A program made the translations under genes and the position numbers. A DNA stretch of 64,000 nucleotides, taken from contig NZ_PCPA01000001.1 of the NCBI RefSeq assembly GCF_002979515.1, positions 520,018-584,017 on the forward strand, read 5' to 3'. The notes under the pieces are model-generated. The model did no database searches and had not been told where the DNA came from. It saw only the letters and a program-made list of their open reading frames with translations. Of the stretch, positions 9,428 through 18,407 are shown piece by piece. This DNA is from Microbacterium sp. MYb54. Its GTDB lineage: Bacteria; Actinomycetota; Actinomycetes; Actinomycetales; Microbacteriaceae. Numbering within the stretch: position 1 is the stretch's first letter; every line of letters begins with the position of its first letter.

Positions 9428-10461
9428 GCGACGACCCTACGCACGCGTGATGTGAGCCTGGTGAGGATCTCCTCGCCAACGGTGTCGATCCGCTCTGCGA
9501 GGGTCGTCGCCGATTCCTCGCCGTGAGCTCCATCACCGAAGACGACGACTTCGTCGCCGATACGGGCGCCCGGCCAACTGCGGACGACCGAGGTCGTGTG
9601 ACCGATAGACGTGAGTTCTCGCTTGCCGCCCGGCGTACCGACGCCGGCGCCGGACAAAGACGACGGGAGTCCGTCGAAACTCCCGATACCGATCGTCGCC
9701 TCGTTGTCGGCGATGTCTGTGACGGTGGCGATGAGGCTCGCCGCCGGGCGGATGCCCTCGAGCTCAGGCCCGTCGGCTGAACGGACGCCGTAGCAGAACG
9801 CGCCGATACGAGACATGGTGCCGCGAAGCTCTGGTCGCCACCACGACGCAGCGGATGCAGTCAGATGCAGCGCAGCAGGCGTCGTACCGGACTCCCCCAC
9901 GACGCGGACAGCATCGAGGAAGACCGTCTGAGCGACATCGTCGTCCGCATCGCTCGCCTCGGCGATGTGGCTCCACACGCCCTCGATGTCGAGATGACCT
10001 GCCCGCTCGGCCTGCCGCGCTTCGATCACGGCTGACACCCAGTCCTCGGGAAGGATGCCGTTGCGGTGCAGCCCCGTGTCGATCTTCAAGTGCACTCTGG
10101 CGCTCGTGCCGAGAGCTTCTGCGCGCGCGATGATCCGTCTCAGGTACTCGATCGTGCCGACGCCGAGATCGATCCTCTGCAGCAGAGCGTCATCGATCTC
10201 CCCATCGGTCGACGTCACCCAGGCGAAGATCCTGACATCGCCTCCGGCTACTCTCCGAACCGCTATCGCGCTGCGGATGTCGTAGCTGCCGAACCACTCG
10301 ACACCCGAGTCGACCGCGGTCTCGACCGCCCAGGAGAGTCCGTGTCCGTATGCGTCGTCCTTGAGGACGAGCATCAGGGCGGACGGGGCGATACGTGCGC
10401 GCACGGCCTCGACGTTCGCGCGGAGGGCGCCGGAGCTCAGGCGGAGCTCGGGGCGCGTCAT
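9421..10461 (-). CDS. Alanine racemase-like protein with intact PLP barrel but degenerate C-terminal domain
   Basis: A 346-residue member of the alanine racemase family, which interconverts L- and D-alanine for peptidoglycan with PLP. The N-terminal barrel keeps the PLP lysine (Lys34 in KDDAYGHG), the arginine in LHRNG (Arg133), His165 in GVWSHIAEAS and Arg218 in MSRIGAFCYG. The C-terminal domain has lost the stretch with the catalytic tyrosine: it runs from ATVTDIADNE straight to ATIGIGSFDG, and the usual GRVCMD is replaced by SIGHTTSVV. The ATG at 10461 overlaps the stop of the upstream paralogue as ATGA. It probably works only with that partner, which keeps the missing part. Alternatively it has another role and a complete racemase lies elsewhere. 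Confidence 0.85.
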   Translation of the reverse strand: MTRPELRLSSGALRANVEAVRARIAPSALMLVLKDDAYGHGLSWAVETAVDSGVEWFGSYDIRSAIAVRRVAGGDVRIFAWVTSTDGEIDDALLQRIDLGVGTIEYLRRIIARAEALGTSARVHLKIDTGLHRNGILPEDWVSAVIEARQAERAGHLDIEGVWSHIAEASDADDDVAQTVFLDAVRVVGESGTTPAALHLTASAASWWRPELRGTMSRIGAFCYGVRSADGPELEGIRPAASLIATVTDIADNEATIGIGSFDGLPSSLSGAGVGTPGGKRELTSIGHTTSVVRSWPGARIGDEVVVFGDGAHGEESATTLAERIDTVGEEILTRLTSRVRRVVAD

Positions 10462-11171
10462 GCTTCCCACCCCCGTACGGCGTGTGCTCCGGCGACGGCG
10501 ACGAGCTCCGCGGAGTCCATCCCGGTCACCGCGGCCCAGCGCGTGATACCTGCCGCCAAGGGACCTTCGCCGCCGAAGTACGTGACCGCCGCCCCGACCT
10601 CTGCATCCTCACCCTGGAGGTCCACCACGCAGACGTCCATGGCAACCCGCCCGACGATGGGCCTGGCGATGCCGCCGACTTCCACATCGGCGCGATTGCC
10701 GAGTGCCCGCACGATCCCCTGCGCATATCCCCCGGTCACGAGGGCCACCGTGGTCGCCTCCGCGGCACGATAGGTGTATCCGTAGGAGACCGCATCGCCC
10801 GGCCGCAGGCGCTTCGTCGAGAGGACACTGCCGGTCAGGCGCATCACCGGTCGCGTGATGAGCGTGCCTGCGTCATCAGGGAGGCCGTAGAGGAGCATCG
10901 GATCGATATCGGGCACACCGGTGGTGACACCGTGGATTCCTTCGAGCTTTAGCGCTTCGACCTCTCCTTGCGCGTCGACGAGCACCCGGTCAGCACCGGC
11001 AGCGGCAACCACCTGAGCGACGGCGAGAACACCGTGACCCCACGCGTCGCGGCGGAGATCGGCGATTCGACCACCCCCGAGCACGGCCGCCGTGGCTCCC
11101 GCAGCCAGGGCGGAGCGCGAGATCATCGCGCGCGGCAGGGAGCTGGAAGTCGTCTCACACACGTGTTCCAC
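10458..11171 (-). CDS. Alanine racemase C-terminal-domain protein with truncated barrel
   Basis: A 237-residue family member that mirrors its downstream neighbour. The C-terminal domain is intact: VSYGYTYRA carries the catalytic tyrosine equivalent (Tyr130), followed by LVTGGYAQG and GRVAMDV with the substrate-site Met178 and Asp179. The N-terminal barrel is reduced to about 90 residues. The PLP-lysine motif reads LRRDAWGHG, with arginine where lysine should be, and most strands of the barrel are missing. It starts at GTG 11171 after GGAGG and GGAAG. It is the first gene of the two-gene operon and overlaps the second by four bases, as expected for subunits made in equal amounts. Confidence 0.83.
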   Translation of the reverse strand: MEHVCETTSSSLPRAMISRSALAAGATAAVLGGGRIADLRRDAWGHGVLAVAQVVAAAGADRVLVDAQGEVEALKLEGIHGVTTGVPDIDPMLLYGLPDDAGTLITRPVMRLTGSVLSTKRLRPGDAVSYGYTYRAAEATTVALVTGGYAQGIVRALGNRADVEVGGIARPIVGRVAMDVCVVDLQGEDAEVGAAVTYFGGEGPLAAGITRWAAVTGMDSAELVAVAGAHAVRGWEA

Positions 11172-11210
11172 CCTAGCTTCCGCCTCCCAGGTCAGCCGCC
11201 GTGGCCCCCG

Positions 11211-11216
11211 TAGACT
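11211..11216 (+). promoter_or_regulatory. Putative -10 element of the ATP-grasp gene
   Basis: TAGACT fits the actinobacterial TANNNT pattern. It predicts a start near 11223 and a short leader that still includes GGAG at 11233-11236 before the ATG at 11243. No good -35 is visible. Confidence 0.4.
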
Positions 11217-11242
11217 GGTGGAGACCCCGACCCTGGAGCCTC

Positions 11243-12259
11243 ATGTCTCGTCTTTCCCTCGCGCCCCGCATCCGCTATCTGCTGGGACGTGCCCGCCGTA
11301 TCGATGTCGGATCGGTGGTGGAACGTGCCAAAGAGGCATCTGAGCAGCACCACAAGGCTGTCCCGGCCATCGTCGTCGACATGCTCTGGTCCGCCGCGCG
11401 TCACAACGTCGGATTCCAGGACTACATCGACTACGACTTCGCCATCCTGACCAGGTCCGAGCGTGAGACCTACATGACGCATCCGGTCTCGAACCAGCTC
11501 TCGCAGCGGTACGACCACCCGGACTACCGCTGGATCTTCCAGGACAAGGTCGAGTTCGACAAGCAGTTCTCCGAGTACCTGCATCGCGAGTGGATGGTCG
11601 TCGAAGCGGGCAACGCGGATGCTGTGCGCGAGCTCACGCAGCGCCTGGGCACGATCGTCACGAAGGAGCCGGTGGGACAGGCCGGCACCGGCGTGCACCG
11701 CTACCACGCCGCCGACATCACCGACTGGGACGAGTTCCACCGCGGGCTCCTGACTCGAGGCGAACTGCTCATCGAAGAGGTGATCCGCCAGCACGATGCG
11801 CTTGCGGCCGTGTGCCCCGGCACCGTGAACACCACTCGCATCACCGCATTCTTCGACGGCGAGAAAGCCCACATCCTCGCCATGGCGCAGAAGTTCGGCC
11901 GCGGCGCAGTGAGCGATCAGATGACGTTCGGCGGCTTCTACACGATGCTCGACGAGAACGGACACGCCGTGGGCGCCGGCTACGACTCGCACGGACACGT
12001 ACATGAGACGCATCCCGATTCCGGCTTCCGCATCGCCGACTTCCAGCTGCCGTACATGGACGAGGTGCGCGCATTCATCGACAAGGTCGCTCGCGTCGTG
12101 CCGCAGGTGCAGTACGTCGGCTGGGACATCGTCGTCTCTCCGGACGGACCGGTACTGGTCGAAGGCAACTGGGGCGCCGGCGTGTATGAGAACAAGCCCA
12201 GCGTCACCGGCATCCGCACCGGCCACAAGCCGCGCTACCGCGAGGCCATCGGCTTCTGA
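11243..12259 (+). CDS. Sugar-transferase-associated ATP-grasp protein
   Basis: A 338-residue ATP-grasp protein resembling the family called sugar-transferase-associated ATP-grasp (PF14397). Visible features include TIVTKEPVGQAGTGVHRY, an ATP-binding segment, GELLIEEVIRQH, and the metal and phosphate region QYVGWDIVVSPDGPVLVEGN. Such enzymes ligate a carboxylate to an amine, thiol or hydroxyl using ATP, but the substrate is unknown here, and no sugar transferase gene is adjacent. The start at 11243 was chosen for GGAG six bases upstream; an upstream GTG at 11201 has no such support. It is transcribed alone between the racemase-like operon and the CofE-like gene. No signal peptide. Confidence 0.82.
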   Translation: MSRLSLAPRIRYLLGRARRIDVGSVVERAKEASEQHHKAVPAIVVDMLWSAARHNVGFQDYIDYDFAILTRSERETYMTHPVSNQLSQRYDHPDYRWIFQDKVEFDKQFSEYLHREWMVVEAGNADAVRELTQRLGTIVTKEPVGQAGTGVHRYHAADITDWDEFHRGLLTRGELLIEEVIRQHDALAAVCPGTVNTTRITAFFDGEKAHILAMAQKFGRGAVSDQMTFGGFYTMLDENGHAVGAGYDSHGHVHETHPDSGFRIADFQLPYMDEVRAFIDKVARVVPQVQYVGWDIVVSPDGPVLVEGNWGAGVYENKPSVTGIRTGHKPRYREAIGF

Positions 12260-12267
12260 GACAACGA

Positions 12268-12300
12268 GAAGGCCCCGGATGCGCAGCATCCGGGGCCTTC
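12268..12300. terminator. Strong bidirectional terminator
   Basis: A perfect 15-base stem (12268-12282 with 12286-12300) and a three-base loop, beginning GAAGGCCCCGG. It sits between convergent genes, nine bases after the ATP-grasp stop. Confidence 0.92.
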
Positions 12301-12318
12301 TTCATGAGTTCTCGCGGG

Positions 12319-13022
12319 TCAGATCTCGCGCACGATGCCGAGCGGCGTGGACTCCAGGCCCTGACCGAGCGGGTTGTCGCCGAGGATCTTGACCAGGCGA
12401 CGTTCGCCGTCCTTGTCGAGCGTCGATCCGAGGATGTTGCCGCCGAGGTCGTTGATGTCGACCACGGCGACCTCAGCCTGACCGCCGACAAGGGCCTTCA
12501 CGCGTGCGGCGACACCGTCGGGATCCTTCGGTCCGAGCACGACCGCCTCGTTGTAAGGCGGGATGGTGTGCTTAGTGGGACCGTCGATCGCTCGCGCCTT
12601 GTCGCCCGCGATGCGGTAGAAGTCACCGCGACGACCGAACGCCTTGGTGACCGCTGCGACCGCTGAAGCGAACAGGATGCGTGGCGTACCGCATTCACGC
12701 AGCGCCATCTCCATCGTCTCCGGCATGCCGAGCCCGATGCCGTAGGGCGTGCGGGTGACGTACTTCGAAAGGAACAGCGCGAGCTTGCGGGGCTTGATCT
12801 CATCGAGACGGTACGAGCGTCCCTGCGTGATCGCGACGATCTTCTCGGTCACGAACAGCAGGTCGCCCGGCTGCACGTGATCCTTCGCGTACTCGGTGAT
12901 GATCGCATCGAGATCGTCTTCGGGCATGACGACTCGGGTACGCAGCGGAATACGCGCATAGCTCTTGCCGTCGACGCTCGCCTCGAGCGCCTTGCCGTCG
13001 TTCGCGGTGCCGTTCTCCTGGC

Positions 13023-13026
<4 letters not shown>
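12319..13026 (-). CDS. CofE-like coenzyme F420:L-glutamate ligase family protein
   Basis: A 235-residue protein of the F420_ligase (CofE) family, whose characterised members add L-glutamate to coenzyme F420-0 using GTP. Family-like segments are [32 protein letters not shown] and [20 protein letters not shown]. The ATG overlaps the sigA stop as ATGA, so it is translated coupled to the primary sigma factor. No other F420 biosynthesis gene is in the window, and several relatives of unknown specificity exist, so the substrate should be left open. The protein is cytosolic with no membrane segment. Confidence 0.78.
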
Positions 13027-14267
<1,241 letters not shown>

Positions 14268-14314
14268 GTTTCGCCTTTCACGGAGCTGCTGTGTAGCCCC
14301 GGGACATTTCGGAC

Positions 14315-14380
14315 ACTAGTAAGACCCTTGTCAAGTCCAGCGCTCGAAAACACTGATTGACAACGGGTCAGAGTCCTAGT
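14315..14380. repeat. Imperfect inverted repeat upstream of sigA
   Basis: Two arms, 14315-14334 and 14357-14380, read outward from a 22-base spacer. Each carries TTGACAA, then GGGTC, then CTAGT after a variable gap. Each contains a -35-like TTGACA, but the spacing to any -10-like sequence is poor, so the pair looks more like a binding site for a dimeric regulator or a pair of unusual promoters than a standard promoter. Confidence 0.5.
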
Positions 14381-14435
14381 ATCGCACACGTGTGGCGATG
14401 CGGACGCATTCCGTCGAAGTTCTCCTGAATCGGTC

Positions 14436-15377
14436 TCAGCCGCGGCCCGGCTTGTCCTCATCGCCAGAGGGCCGTGACGCCAGATAGCGCTCCAGCTCAG
14501 CGGCCAGTTCGTCGGCGCTGGGAAGGTCGCGCTCGCTGAAGCCACCCTCGTCGTAGGAGTCATCGTCAGGATTGCGCCCCGCCATGTAGGCGTCATAACG
14601 GCGCTCGAGGTTGTGCACCATCTGCTGCAGCTCGTCGTTTCCCGCCACCTGCTCGTCGACGCGCTTCAGATAGTCTTCCCGACGCTCCTGGACGGCATCG
14701 AGCATCAGCACCAGGCCCGTCGACGCCATCAGACGTTCGGCTGCGGCGATGACGGCATCAGGATTCTCGGTCTCGGCGAGGTAGTGCGGGACCAGCAGGA
14801 CGAAGCCGACCGCACGGTCGCCTCGCTCGACGAAGCGGAACTCGAGCAGATGGCCGGCGGTCGCCGGCACCTGGGTGCGCGGCCGCCAGACCGAGTGCGC
14901 GACCGTGAGTTCGCGGCGGTTGCCGCTGACGGTGGTACCGATCGGGCGGGTGTGGGGAACAGGCATCGCGATCGAGTGCACCCAGTGCAGGCCGGAGACC
15001 TCGAACTCGCTGGCCAATGCGAGGACGGTGCTCGCGAAGAGGTCCCAGGCGAAGTCCGGCTCGTAGCCGGCGAGAAGGAGGAACGGGCGCCCGAGCGCAT
15101 CCGTCGCGAGCGACAGCTCGAGCCTCGGCGGCTTGAACTCGGTGAGATGGTCCTGATCGAACGAGATCACGGGGCGGCGTGCGCGGTAGTCGAGCAGCGC
15201 GTCGTTCTCGAACACGACGACAGGCTCCGGCGACGCCGTCTCACGAAGGTGGTCGATGAGGCCGGACACCGCGCTGCCCGCATCCGTGAAGCCGGTGAGC
15301 AGCAGCACCAGCGGCAGGCCATGCGGCACTGCGGGCGCGTTCGCGACGCGTTCGTGGATCTCACCGGAGAAGGGCAT
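14436..15377 (-). CDS. PAC2 family protein
   Basis: A 313-residue protein of the PAC2 (proteasome assembly chaperone 2-like) family, found across actinobacteria and archaea. The N-terminal part GLPLVLLLTGFTDAGSAVSG and the central GLHWVHSIAMPVPHTRP are typical. A C-terminal coiled-coil-like region with MVHNLERRYDAYMAG is followed by an acidic tail. Its role is not established; related proteins are discussed as proteasome-associated, and no proteasome gene is in the window. It lies upstream of sigA on the same strand with about 170 bases between, so sigA probably has its own promoter. It is divergent from pepA. Confidence 0.85.
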   Translation of the reverse strand: MPFSGEIHERVANAPAVPHGLPLVLLLTGFTDAGSAVSGLIDHLRETASPEPVVVFENDALLDYRARRPVISFDQDHLTEFKPPRLELSLATDALGRPFLLLAGYEPDFAWDLFASTVLALASEFEVSGLHWVHSIAMPVPHTRPIGTTVSGNRRELTVAHSVWRPRTQVPATAGHLLEFRFVERGDRAVGFVLLVPHYLAETENPDAVIAAAERLMASTGLVLMLDAVQERREDYLKRVDEQVAGNDELQQMVHNLERRYDAYMAGRNPDDDSYDEGGFSERDLPSADELAAELERYLASRPSGDEDKPGRG

Positions 15378-15478
15378 GTGTCCATGCTACGAGCAGGTCC
15401 GGATACCGGGGCCCGGTGCTTCATGCTGAGAGCGAACACGCACACGGAGGGCGCGCGACCTCGCTGCGGCGGAGATCC

Positions 15479-15484
15479 TAGGAT
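15479..15484 (+). promoter_or_regulatory. Putative -10 of a leaderless pepA transcript
   Basis: TAGGAT ends six bases before the pepA ATG at 15491, so transcription would start at or next to the start codon. No good -35 is visible. Confidence 0.5.
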
Positions 15485-15490
15485 GGAGAC

Positions 15491-16963
15491 ATGACGCTTC
15501 CCGTGCTCTCGCACACCACTGATCAGTTCCCCGGAAGCGCTGCAGATGCCGCAGTGCTCGTCGTCGCCGCTCTTCCCGATTCGGCGGAATCGCTGACGGC
15601 CTATCCCGGCCTCGCCGATGCGTTGGCCGGTGTCGGCTTCACCGGTTCGCCGGGATCGTTCACCCGCGTGTATGCGCCGGAGGTGACGTCGCTGCCTTTC
15701 GCGGTCGTCGGTGCCGGCGACAAGCCGGATGCGGCGGCGGTGCGCAACGCGACCGGAGCGGCGCTGCGAACGCTCACCGGCTTCGAGCACGTCGCGGTCG
15801 CTCTTGCCGAGGGTCTCGAGTCCTTCGCCTCGGCAGCGGCCGAGGGCGCTGTGCTCGGTGGACACAAGTTCGACGGATACCGGACCGAGAAGGGCAAGAC
15901 GCGCGCCACCGCGATCACCTTGCACGCCGTACTCGACGACGAGGACGCCGAGTACGCCCAGGTCATCGGTGACGCGGTCGCGCTCATCAAGGACCTCGTG
16001 AATGTCCCCGCCGAGTGGCAGAGCCCCGCACAGCTAGCGCAGAGTGCGGCCGACAGCGTCGCCGACCTCGACGTCACGGTCGAGATCCTCGATGAGACCG
16101 CCCTGGCAGAAAAGGGCTTCGGTGGCATCCTCGGCGTCGGGCAGGGCTCTGACCGCCCGCCGCGGCTGGTGCGCCTGGACTACTCCCCCGCCGATGCCAC
16201 GCGACACATCGCACTGGTCGGCAAGGGCATCACTTTCGACACCGGCGGTCTGTCGCTGAAGCCCGCCGCATCGATGGTCGGCATGAAGTTCGACATGGCA
16301 GGAGCTGCGACCTCGCTCGCCGCGGTCCGCGCGATCGCCACGCTCGGCCTCCCGGTCCACGTGACGGCATGGCTCTGCATCACCGACAACATGCCCTCGG
16401 GTCGGGCACTGCGCCCCGGCGACGTCATCCGCATCCTCGACGGCACGACCGTCGAGGTCAACAACACCGATGCCGAGGGTCGGCTGGTCCTGGCCGACGG
16501 CCTGGTCGCCGCGAGCCGCGAACACCCTGACGTCATCATCGACGTGGCAACCCTCACGGGCGCCATCGTCGCCGCACTCGGCCACCGGCACACCGGTGTC
16601 TTCGGCGACGTCGAGACGGTCTCCTCGTTCATCTCCGCGACCGCGCAGGTCGACGAGCCCGCCTGGCACATGCCGCTGCCGGAGTACATGGAGGAGTCGC
16701 TCGAGTCCCCCATCGCCGATCTGCAGAACGCGAACATGGGAGACCGGATGGGCGGCGCCTCGTACGCCGGCCTGTTCCTGCGCCGCTTCGTCGGGCGCAC
16801 ATCGGACGCCGAGGACGCCCCCCGCATCCCCTGGGTGCACCTCGACATCGCGGGATCCGGCGAGCACGCCGGCGCCCCTTACGGCTTCACTGAGAAGGGC
16901 CCCACCGGGGCGATGGTCCGATCGATCATCGCCTTCGCCGCAGCATCCCACACGGAGGCATGA
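15491..16963 (+). CDS. pepA: Leucyl aminopeptidase (M17)
   Basis: A cytosolic two-metal aminopeptidase removing N-terminal residues from peptides. The 490 residues match M17 family length. Metal and catalytic residues are visible: Lys245 and Asp250 in GKGITFDTGG, Lys257 in GLSLKPAA, Asp268 in KFDMAGA, and Asp327, Glu329 and Arg331 in NTDAEGRL, the family signature. The N-terminal third is the less conserved hexamer domain. The start follows a TANNNT -10 by six bases, suggesting a leaderless mRNA. lpdA begins three bases after the stop, so both belong to one operon. Confidence 0.97.
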   Translation: MTLPVLSHTTDQFPGSAADAAVLVVAALPDSAESLTAYPGLADALAGVGFTGSPGSFTRVYAPEVTSLPFAVVGAGDKPDAAAVRNATGAALRTLTGFEHVAVALAEGLESFASAAAEGAVLGGHKFDGYRTEKGKTRATAITLHAVLDDEDAEYAQVIGDAVALIKDLVNVPAEWQSPAQLAQSAADSVADLDVTVEILDETALAEKGFGGILGVGQGSDRPPRLVRLDYSPADATRHIALVGKGITFDTGGLSLKPAASMVGMKFDMAGAATSLAAVRAIATLGLPVHVTAWLCITDNMPSGRALRPGDVIRILDGTTVEVNNTDAEGRLVLADGLVAASREHPDVIIDVATLTGAIVAALGHRHTGVFGDVETVSSFISATAQVDEPAWHMPLPEYMEESLESPIADLQNANMGDRMGGASYAGLFLRRFVGRTSDAEDAPRIPWVHLDIAGSGEHAGAPYGFTEKGPTGAMVRSIIAFAAASHTEA

Positions 16964-16966
16964 CAT

Positions 16967-18340
16967 ATGACAACCCACACCTTCGACATCGTCGTCCTGG
17001 GCGGCGGCAGCGGCGGCTATGCCGCAGCGTTGCGCGCGAGTGAGCTCGGCAAGTCGGTCGCGCTGATCGAGAAGGACAAGGTCGGCGGCACCTGCCTGCA
17101 CCGCGGGTGCATCCCGACCAAGGCGCTGCTGCACGCGGCGGAGGTCGCTGAGCATGTGCGTGACGCCGCGTCCGTCGGTGTGAGCGCCACGCTGGAAGGC
17201 ATCGACCCCGCCGGCGTCCGCGCCTACCGCGAAGGCATCGTCGCCAAGAAGTTCAAGGGTCTCGAAGGGCTCGTCAAAGCCCGTGGCATCACTACCGTCG
17301 CAGGTCTCGGACGACTGAACCCGGACCACAGCATCACCGTCGGCGACGACGTGTACGTCGGTGCCGACGTCGTACTCGCGACCGGTTCCTACAGCCGGTC
17401 GCTTCCCGGCCTCGACATCGGCGGTCGGATTCTCACGAGCGAGCAGGCACTCGCCCTCGACGTGGTTCCCGAGCGTGTCCTCATCCTCGGTGGCGGTGTG
17501 ATCGGCGTGGAGTTCGCCAGCGTCTGGCGCTCGTTCGGCTCCGAGGTCACGATCATCGAGGCACTGCCGCACCTCGTGCCCAACGAAGACATCGCCCTCA
17601 GCAAGGGCCTGGAGCGAGCCTTCCGCCGTCGCGGCATCCAGTACTCCCTCGGCATCCGCTTCCAGAGCGCGGTTCAGGACGACTCGTCCGTCACCGTCAC
17701 ACTCGAAGACGGCAAGGAATTCACGGCCGACTATCTCCTCGTCGCCGTCGGGCGCGGGCCGGTCACGGCCGACCTCGGCTTCGAAGAGGCCGGCGTGACC
17801 CTCGACCGGGGCTTCGTGACCGTCGACGAAGATCTGCGCACCGGAGTTCCCGGCGTCTGGGCTGTCGGCGACATCGTCCCCGGCCTCCAGCTCGCCCACC
17901 GCGGATTCCAGCAGGGCATCGCCGTCGCCGAGCGGATCGCCGGGTTGTCTCCGGCCAACATCCCGGACGTGCAGATCCCCAAGGTCACGTACTCGAGCCC
18001 CGAGGTCGCCTCTGTCGGCGTGACCGAGGAAGCTGCGACCGCCGAGCACGGCGCCGACGCGATCGTCGCCTACGAGTACAACCTCGCCGGGAACGGCAAG
18101 AGCGAGATCATCGGGACGGGCGGACTCGTCAAGGTCGTCCGCCTCAAGGACGGCCCCGTCATCGGTGTGCATCTGCTCGGCGATCGTGTCGGCGAGCTCA
18201 TCACCGAAGGGCAGCTCGCGGTCGCGTGGGAGGCTCACCCCGAGGACATCGCTCCCCTGATCCATGCTCACCCGACACAGAGCGAGGCCCTCGGCGAGGC
18301 CTTCCTCGCCCTGGCCGGCAAGCCCCTGCACGCCCTCTGA
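16967..18340 (+). CDS. lpdA: Dihydrolipoyl dehydrogenase (E3)
   Basis: A flavoprotein that reoxidises dihydrolipoyl groups of 2-oxoacid dehydrogenase complexes with NAD. The 457-residue protein has an FAD-binding GGGSGGYAAAL at residues 12-22, the redox pair Cys43 and Cys48 in GGTCLHRGCIPTK, an NAD-binding GGGVIGVEFAS, the second FAD motif GVWAVGDIVPG, and the C-terminal dimer motif HAHPTQSE with active-site His435 and Glu440. It sits between pepA and the E2 gene sucB, which supports an E3 role in the 2-oxoglutarate and probably pyruvate dehydrogenase complexes. Confidence 0.97.
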   Translation: MTTHTFDIVVLGGGSGGYAAALRASELGKSVALIEKDKVGGTCLHRGCIPTKALLHAAEVAEHVRDAASVGVSATLEGIDPAGVRAYREGIVAKKFKGLEGLVKARGITTVAGLGRLNPDHSITVGDDVYVGADVVLATGSYSRSLPGLDIGGRILTSEQALALDVVPERVLILGGGVIGVEFASVWRSFGSEVTIIEALPHLVPNEDIALSKGLERAFRRRGIQYSLGIRFQSAVQDDSSVTVTLEDGKEFTADYLLVAVGRGPVTADLGFEEAGVTLDRGFVTVDEDLRTGVPGVWAVGDIVPGLQLAHRGFQQGIAVAERIAGLSPANIPDVQIPKVTYSSPEVASVGVTEEAATAEHGADAIVAYEYNLAGNGKSEIIGTGGLVKVVRLKDGPVIGVHLLGDRVGELITEGQLAVAWEAHPEDIAPLIHAHPTQSEALGEAFLALAGKPLHAL

Positions 18341-18407
18341 GCACCAACCGGTGCCCGAGTCACTAAGCTAGACAAGCGTCATACAACTTCCTGAAGGAGA
18401 CTCAGTC

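Noticed and set aside
9421..11171. The two racemase-like genes as one frameshifted gene
   Set aside because: Each has its own N- and C-terminal domain remnant, with loss in different places; joining the frames would not give a normal racemase.
14357..14382. A plus-strand promoter TTGACA with TAGTAT
   Set aside because: The spacer is only 14 bases and no rightward gene follows; it is better described as one arm of an inverted repeat.
16034..18331. A 765-codon minus-strand frame across pepA and lpdA
   Set aside because: It lies opposite two conserved enzymes with intact active sites and has no recognisable domain.
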